Source: UBA1181 sp045226255 (GTDB taxonomy: Bacteria > Bacteroidota > Bacteroidia > Bacteroidales > Paludibacteraceae). Taken from it: a DNA stretch of 64,000 nucleotides. The stretch is from assembly GCA_045226255.1 (NCBI GenBank), contig JBGVCG010000013.1, positions 33,696-97,695 on the forward strand. Direction: 5' to 3'. The first letter of the stretch is position 1, and every line of letters starts with the position of its first letter. The notes below the pieces were generated by a model. That model had not been told where the DNA came from. It saw only the letters and a program-made list of their open reading frames with translations, and did no database searches. Below, piece by piece: positions 58,806-64,000 of the stretch. Both the position numbers and the translations under genes were made by a program.

Positions 58806-61559
58806 ATGCGTTTTAGGTTGCTTATAGTCTTTTCGGTGCTTTTCTCTTGTCACATTCTGTGTGCGAGCGAGCATTTATGTTTTGACCATTATAGGACACA
58901 GGATGGCTTATGCTGTGACTTTGTCTTAGGTATCGGGCAAGACAGCAACGGATTCATATGGGTCGCCACGCAAGACGGGGTGAGCCGGTTCGACGGCACA
59001 TACTTCAAGAACTACTCTAAGAAACGAGGCGGTTTGACGCTGAACAACGTGCGTAGCATATCGAGCACTCCGGAAGGAGAGATCCTCGTTGGGGGCAATA
59101 ATGGTATGCTGCAATCATATGACCTGAAGGCGGACACCTTCGTCAGCAGGCGTTTCACTGAACTGACGGATATGTATGCGAAGTCCGTGACGGGCTTTTC
59201 TTCCCTGAGGGACGGCCGCCAACTGTTGCTTTCCACGAACGGAGTGTTCCTCTACGACACGCTGAAGGGTGCGTTCGAGGTGGATTCCCTGCTGTCCAGC
59301 TTCACGGAGAGTTTCCTTGTCCATGCCTTCCACCAAGACAGAACGGGAAGATATTGGGTGGGGGCGTTCGATGGCCTGCACCTCTTCTCCGATCAAGGAG
59401 AGGAACTGCGATCCTACCCACTTTCGAAAGATAACGTGCCTGCCTCCTCGATATTGGAGCTCGATTCCGCCCGTATCCTGGTCGCCACCAACATGGGGGG
59501 TGTCTGGCTATTCGACGTGCCGGAGGATGGTTTGCCTAGCCCGAAGGAATTGAATACCCCTTTCAAGAATATCTCTATCATGCTGAAGGATGCGAAGGGA
59601 CGTGTCTGGTTCGGCACATGGGGGGACGGGCTGTGGCGGATGGACCGCTTCGGCGAGTTCATTGAGGTGAAGTCTTACGGTGGGGAGGAGGACCTGCAGA
59701 AGGTCCATGCATTGTTTGAGGATGCGGACCACAGCGTCTGGATCGGTACCCAGGTGAATGGTATCTTCCGCTACCAGGCGGAAAACAACTCGAAGATCTT
59801 TCACTCCTCCGAAATGGGTTATCCGAACGTGGATGCCTCCTGCTTCATGGAGTGTCCTGACGGCGACATATACGTGGGAACGGACGGGTCCGGCGCCTAC
59901 CAGATAACGGGCGAAGGCAAATATGTGCAACCCCTGAAGGCGTTCTCCCGCATGGGAAGAAGCATCCTCTCCTTCTGTCCATGGGGCACGGAGAAGGCGC
60001 TGGTCTCCTCATGGTTTGGCGGTATAGGCTCTGTCTCTTCGGAAGGGAATGTGAGCCCGATCACGTATGACGGGTTGGAGAACCCTGTCAATAGTTCCAA
60101 GTGCGTGCGTGTCATGCGCGATGGCGAGATATGGGTCGCCACGCAAGGCGATGGTGTCTACGTGCGCCACACGGACGGCTCGTGGGAGAAGAAAGAGTTT
60201 GTGATGGCCGAGGACTTCTCGGACCGCTGGATCGATGATATGGAAGAGGCGCCGGATGGCACGAAGTGGGTGATCTCCCCTTATAACGTCTGGCGTTGCG
60301 ATAGTGCGGGAATGAATTTCTTCTCATGGAAGACTCCCCCTAACACGGCGGAACCATGCATATTCGTCGACGGACACTGCGATGCGGAGGGAAACCTCTA
60401 CGTCGCCTCCAACTACGGTGTCTTTCGTGTCGCTAAGAAGGATGGGGCGATGAGCCTTTTGGACTATCTGCCCACCGCGAAGTATGTCTCCGTCTACTTC
60501 GATAAGCAGGGATTCCTGTGGTGCGACGGTACGGCGGGCATCTATAGGGTTAACCTGAAGGAGGGAACCTCCAGGATCATTCCGCTCCCGATGGATAAGT
60601 ACGGAAAGCTCTTTTTCCAACCCCGCGCCATCTATGAAAGTTCGAAGGGCAATCTATTCTTCGGGTGCTCCAATGGCTTCGTCATGCTGAACCCTAATCA
60701 GATGGGCTCTTCCGGAACCATCAGGTTCTTGGCATGGTCCGACATGACCGGGAAGGTGGAAAACGGACAACTCCACAAACTATCCTTGCGGGGGGATAAA
60801 CTCCGCCTGAAGGAGAACAACCTGGAAACGCACATCGCCTTCGACGTGGTTTCCCTCTCGGACTTGGACGTTGTCTGTCTTTACCGCCTAAAGGGGGTGG
60901 ATAGCACTTGGAAGAATTTGAACGGCAAAAGGGAGGTGGTTCTGGACCATCTTTCCGCAGGAGAATATGAACTGGAACTGTCTGTCCATGAGTTAGGAAA
61001 CGAAGATCATGCCACCTATCTGACGCTACCAATCACTGTCGTTTCGGCATGGTGGAGATCATGGTGGTTCATCAACATTGTGGTGCTTGCCGTATTGGCC
61101 CTCCTTTATTGGCTGTATGGAAGGAAGAGGCACAAAGTTGTCTATGTGGAAAACCCAGTGGCAAGTACCTCTGAGGATGCCACAGCGCGTGCGACGGAGT
61201 CCCAAGGACAAGAGGATGATGCGGCGCAGGAACCAGCCGTCGACCCGTTTATGACGCAGGTGATGGAGGTCATAGAGCGCAATTACATGAACCCTGAATT
61301 CTCCGTGGAGGAGTTGGCCAAGGAGATGTCCACCAGCAAATCCACCCTCATCCGCAGACTGAAGCCTTTGACGGACCAGACGCCTGTGGAGATGATCGGT
61401 GTCTACCGTTTGAAAAAGGCGGACGAGATGTTGCGGACGATGAATACCCCTGTGAAGGAGGTAGCGTTCATGACCGGTTTCAGCAGCCCATACTACTTCA
61501 GCCGTAAGTACAAGGAATACTTCGGTTATCCCCCTTCCCAGAAGAAGGAGAGGGAATAA
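58806..61559 (+). CDS. One-piece membrane sensor-regulator: two-component-type beta-propeller, Y_Y_Y, TM, AraC DNA-binding domain
   Basis: 917 residues. A signal peptide (about 1-21) is followed by propeller repeats (about 30-640) with the Reg_prop pattern (GFIWVATQDGVSRFDG, GRVWFGTWGDGLWRMD), a Y_Y_Y domain (about 670-745), one transmembrane helix (about 752-772) and, after an acidic linker, an AraC-type HTH pair (about 815-917; SVEELAKEMSTSKSTLIRRLK, VKEVAFMTGFSSPYYFSRKYKEYFG). There is no histidine kinase or receiver, unlike hybrid two-component systems; the layout is that of SusR. It probably senses mannan oligosaccharides and activates the divergent mannanase. Confidence 0.9.
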   Translation: MRFRLLIVFSVLFSCHILCASEHLCFDHYRTQDGLCCDFVLGIGQDSNGFIWVATQDGVSRFDGTYFKNYSKKRGGLTLNNVRSISSTPEGEILVGGNNGMLQSYDLKADTFVSRRFTELTDMYAKSVTGFSSLRDGRQLLLSTNGVFLYDTLKGAFEVDSLLSSFTESFLVHAFHQDRTGRYWVGAFDGLHLFSDQGEELRSYPLSKDNVPASSILELDSARILVATNMGGVWLFDVPEDGLPSPKELNTPFKNISIMLKDAKGRVWFGTWGDGLWRMDRFGEFIEVKSYGGEEDLQKVHALFEDADHSVWIGTQVNGIFRYQAENNSKIFHSSEMGYPNVDASCFMECPDGDIYVGTDGSGAYQITGEGKYVQPLKAFSRMGRSILSFCPWGTEKALVSSWFGGIGSVSSEGNVSPITYDGLENPVNSSKCVRVMRDGEIWVATQGDGVYVRHTDGSWEKKEFVMAEDFSDRWIDDMEEAPDGTKWVISPYNVWRCDSAGMNFFSWKTPPNTAEPCIFVDGHCDAEGNLYVASNYGVFRVAKKDGAMSLLDYLPTAKYVSVYFDKQGFLWCDGTAGIYRVNLKEGTSRIIPLPMDKYGKLFFQPRAIYESSKGNLFFGCSNGFVMLNPNQMGSSGTIRFLAWSDMTGKVENGQLHKLSLRGDKLRLKENNLETHIAFDVVSLSDLDVVCLYRLKGVDSTWKNLNGKREVVLDHLSAGEYELELSVHELGNEDHATYLTLPITVVSAWWRSWWFINIVVLAVLALLYWLYGRKRHKVVYVENPVASTSEDATARATESQGQEDDAAQEPAVDPFMTQVMEVIERNYMNPEFSVEELAKEMSTSKSTLIRRLKPLTDQTPVEMIGVYRLKKADEMLRTMNTPVKEVAFMTGFSSPYYFSRKYKEYFGYPPSQKKERE

Positions 61560-61587
61560 CCCTGAAACCTATGAATGGATTGTCGGC

Positions 61588-61983
61588 CTACTCTCCGAAG
61601 AGTGCCTTGTCGACGATTTCGGATGTCTTCAAGCGTCCGTTGATGACGGAGACGATGTCGAATTTACCTTGTGTGCAAAGCTTATTGTCGGATAGACGGT
61701 ATATATCTTCGTAGAAAACATAACGGATACCCTCCTTCTTCACGTTGAGGCGGCAAACGAACTTGTCGTTGCTCTTCAGCGGTTGCTTGTATTGCAGTTC
61801 GGCCTTCGCCACGACCAGGATGACACCCGCATTGGTCAACTCCATGAAGTCCAAACCGATGGTCTGGATGTAGCGGTGCCGCGCATGCTCCATATAGTGT
61901 TGATAATTAGCGTTATTGACAATCCCCTGCACGTCGCACTCGTAGTCGCGCACCTCAAATTCGTATTCAAAAATATATTCCAT
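61588..61983 (-). CDS. Acyl-CoA thioesterase (4HBT hotdog fold)
   Basis: 131 residues. The family block YECDVQGIVNNANYQHYMEHARHRYI contains the catalytic Asp, followed by a hotdog strand pattern (VVAKAELQYKQPLKSNDKFVCRLNV). YbgC/FadM-like enzyme, substrate unknown. It lies 21 nt after the surface-protein gene on the same strand. Confidence 0.9.
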   Translation of the reverse strand: MEYIFEYEFEVRDYECDVQGIVNNANYQHYMEHARHRYIQTIGLDFMELTNAGVILVVAKAELQYKQPLKSNDKFVCRLNVKKEGIRYVFYEDIYRLSDNKLCTQGKFDIVSVINGRLKTSEIVDKALFGE

Positions 61984-62004
61984 AGTAATGATTTTCTACT
62001 TATA

Positions 62005-64000
62005 TCAGCGTATTAATGTAAAATGTCCCGTAAAGATAGCTCTTATATCGTAAACATTGATGATATACCAGTAATCTTCCGATGGCAGGGCATATCCGTT
62101 ATAGGTGCCTTCCCATTCCTGCTCAGGGTCTGTCGATTCGAAGAGTTTCTTGCCATGTCGGTCGAATATGGATACCTTCACGTTGGAATACCTGTTTAGG
62201 TTAATGATCTTCCATGTGTCGTTGCTTCCGTCGTTTTGTGGCGTGAAGTATTCAGGGATAATTAGATCGTAGAATTGGGAAATGAATGTCGTGTCGTTGA
62301 CGCACCCCTCCTCGTCTACTATTTGGACGGTATATATCCAGTTAGGCACCACATGGTCTATTGTGTTCTTCTGCTCGAAACCTGACCCCAAGTCGAACAG
62401 ATAAGGGCCCGTGCCGCCTTCCCCTTCGAGGATGATGGTTTGCGCCTCCTCTTGGTTGACGAGGATGGATGGCTTCGGCGCAACGTGTACCGTCTGCTCC
62501 AACACCTTCTCACACGTACCGTTTGCCGCCTTCACGTAGTAGGTGGTGGTCTCCTCAGGAAGTACCACTTGCCTATTTCCTACAGCGATGGTATCGGCGA
62601 AGTCAGGGGAGGTGGACCATACATACTGATCATCCATGGAACCTTCACCCACACGCAGGAAGGCACGCTCCCCGGTGCAGACAGTCGTGTCCTTTGTTGT
62701 GCCTTCAATTGGCTCAAACACGTGGATGGTGAGCTCCTTCTTTTCCCCTATGCACCCCTTCTCCGTGCGTGGGATGAGGGTGTAGTTAGTGGTCTCATCA
62801 GGATTGCGGCTCTCCTTGTCGGAAGTCATGTATATCTCTTCTGGATGATCCGATGAGGCGGATGTTGCGGATAACAGCAGATTGTTCGCCGAGAAAGGGA
62901 AGTCTGTGGAGATCTCCACATAGTCGCCCCTACAGATCGAGTCTGCCGAGGCGGTCAGTTCGTAGTGGGCAGGGACCGTGTCGATCTTTACGGTGTGGGT
63001 CGCCTCCTTCTCAGGACAATACTTGGCAGTGGCTTTTAAGTTGAAGGATGTCTCCTCCTTGAGTGTATAGAGGGAGGATCCATTATAGTCGCCTGAAGCG
63101 TATCCTTCGATTTTCTCTCGGTTGATTGTGTTCCCATCGACTGTTTCATATAGGGTAAGGGAGGTGACGTCCTGCCCGTTTATCACGTGGAAGCTGATGG
63201 TATAGTCACTACCCTTGCACGTGGACTCATCTCCTACAAGCTCGATTTCAACGGGTTTCACCACATGGATGGTGACATCGTTGGAGTAGACCACATCGTC
63301 TCCTGTGGAGTGTATTCTGTAGCGGGTAGTCACCGTCGGACTCACATTCTTCTGCGTGGTCAGGTCGGTGGCGAATTCCTCGTAATTGGAAGAGCCCTCC
63401 TCCTGTTTTTCCCAAGCAATGCCCTCTGCCACACCGTAACTGTCGGTGAGCACCACCTCCTCGCCCTCACATATCGTATCCACAGTGGACGATAGGGTAA
63501 GGATGATCAGTGGTTTGAAGATGATGCTTTGGCTTTGGGTTACCTCAGGGCAATGAGCCGCACGAACGGTGGCGATGTAGGTGCTGTTCTCGCTTGGCGT
63601 GTCGGTCGCCTCGTATTGGGTGGCTAATGCTCTCTTGCCGGAGGCTGTTTCCTTCTCCCACGTGAACGATGTCGGGGTGCCTTGAACAATGGTTGCCTTG
63701 AGGGTAACGCTATTCCCTTCCCTGACTGTCTCCGCAATAGGTTGTAGGGTCATCTTCAGGGAGTCTTCCGTGGATACGATAACCACTTCCGAAGTGCTCT
63801 CCGGGCATACCCCGCCTTGTGTGGAGCGGATGCGATAGGATGTTTTTCCTGCAGGGTGAATAGCCTTTTGGGTAGTGAGGTCAGTGGCGAATTCGGAGAA
63901 GTCCGAAGCGCCTTCCGCCTTCTCGTCCCAAGCGATAGAGGATGCCGTGCCATAGTCCGCCGTGAGGGTCACCTCCCCGTTCACGCAGACTGCGTCGGCT
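62005..64000 (-). CDS. T9SS type B (gliding-motility-associated) surface protein with Ig-like repeats, C-terminal part
   Basis: The gene enters from the right edge; the frame is open to position 64000, so the N-terminus is missing. The visible ~665 residues are tandem Ig/PKD-like domains; one module of about 195 residues is repeated (SIAWDEKAEGASDFSEFATDL and GIAWEKQEEGSSNYEEFATDL). The last ~90 residues (IPEYFTPQNDGSNDTWKI to WYIINVYD) are the type B C-terminal sorting domain. It should be secreted and attached at the surface; an adhesin role is inference. Confidence 0.88.
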   Translation of the reverse strand, partial: ADAVCVNGEVTLTADYGTASSIAWDEKAEGASDFSEFATDLTTQKAIHPAGKTSYRIRSTQGGVCPESTSEVVIVSTEDSLKMTLQPIAETVREGNSVTLKATIVQGTPTSFTWEKETASGKRALATQYEATDTPSENSTYIATVRAAHCPEVTQSQSIIFKPLIILTLSSTVDTICEGEEVVLTDSYGVAEGIAWEKQEEGSSNYEEFATDLTTQKNVSPTVTTRYRIHSTGDDVVYSNDVTIHVVKPVEIELVGDESTCKGSDYTISFHVINGQDVTSLTLYETVDGNTINREKIEGYASGDYNGSSLYTLKEETSFNLKATAKYCPEKEATHTVKIDTVPAHYELTASADSICRGDYVEISTDFPFSANNLLLSATSASSDHPEEIYMTSDKESRNPDETTNYTLIPRTEKGCIGEKKELTIHVFEPIEGTTKDTTVCTGERAFLRVGEGSMDDQYVWSTSPDFADTIAVGNRQVVLPEETTTYYVKAANGTCEKVLEQTVHVAPKPSILVNQEEAQTIILEGEGGTGPYLFDLGSGFEQKNTIDHVVPNWIYTVQIVDEEGCVNDTTFISQFYDLIIPEYFTPQNDGSNDTWKIINLNRYSNVKVSIFDRHGKKLFESTDPEQEWEGTYNGYALPSEDYWYIINVYDIRAIFTGHFTLIR

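Overview
The window comes from a Bacteroidota chromosome, most likely a gut- or rumen-type Bacteroidales. The reasons are type IX secretion (T9SS) sorting domains on several exported proteins, Bacteroidota-specific families (DUF4250, DUF4254, DUF3822, RprX/RprY, propeller sensor regulators, CarboxypepD_reg and SusC-type plug domains), and many promoters of the Bacteroidota form TTTG-N19-TAnnTTTG with almost no Shine-Dalgarno sequences. It is ordinary core chromosome: I see no phage, IS element, CRISPR array, rRNA or tRNA. Accessory content is limited to intergenic repeats, small ORF loci and a few unusual genes.

Layout. 0-7.6 kb: tail of an rRNA methyltransferase, a CYTH protein, a glycosyltransferase overlapping a T9SS serine protease, then a fused folate/shikimate enzyme (5-formyl-THF cyclo-ligase joined to 3-dehydroquinate synthase) coupled to aroA, and rubredoxin. 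8-13 kb (minus strand): rluD with a PASTA protein, DUF4250, rpmH, a heptosyltransferase-like protein with DUF4254, and a rhodanese-like lipoprotein lacking its catalytic Cys. 13.3-14.1 kb: a gene-poor stretch with repeats and a probable short transcript carrying one or two tiny ORFs. 14.3-18.9 kb: argD, a HisIE whose HisI half is degenerate, a TerB/J-domain membrane protein, a glycosyltransferase and an MFS transporter. 19-28 kb: a 1,411-residue acyl-CoA dehydratase activase, a cation/proton antiporter and the RprX/RprY two-component pair. 28.3-29.9 kb: an AAA ATPase gene bracketed by two different tandem arrays, including four 40-bp operator-like repeats over its promoter. 30-38 kb: a membrane protein, argC, a rhomboid protease, an MscS channel, cstA and a GNAT-fold protein.

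38.2-43 kb holds a three-gene export cassette: two DUF4139 (MuiA-like) paralogues, one with a SusC-type TonB plug inserted, and a secreted TonB C-terminal domain protein. 43-45.7 kb: a repeat-rich spacer and a clan GH-A glycosidase with a CBM6. 45.8-47.4 kb: TrpB2 preceded by a complete transcription attenuator with a WW leader peptide. 47.5-54.7 kb: folB, rsmD, DUF3822, a pseudopilin-like protein, a RecD/Pif1-type helicase, an ABC-type ATPase, a C-terminal processing protease, dCMP deaminase and rpsO. 55-61.6 kb: thyA and a GH26-CBM35-GH5 double mannanase opposite a one-piece propeller/AraC membrane regulator. The right edge carries a thioesterase and the C-terminal part of a T9SS type B surface protein that runs off the window.

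Themes. Exported mannan/plant-glycan degradation with its own sensor; arginine, aromatic and folate/thymidylate biosynthesis; envelope functions. The least explained parts are the DUF4139/plug/TonB cassette, the iterated operator in front of the AAA ATPase, the pseudo-HisI domain and the small-ORF transcript. All functional statements rest on motif recognition by eye; no database search was run.
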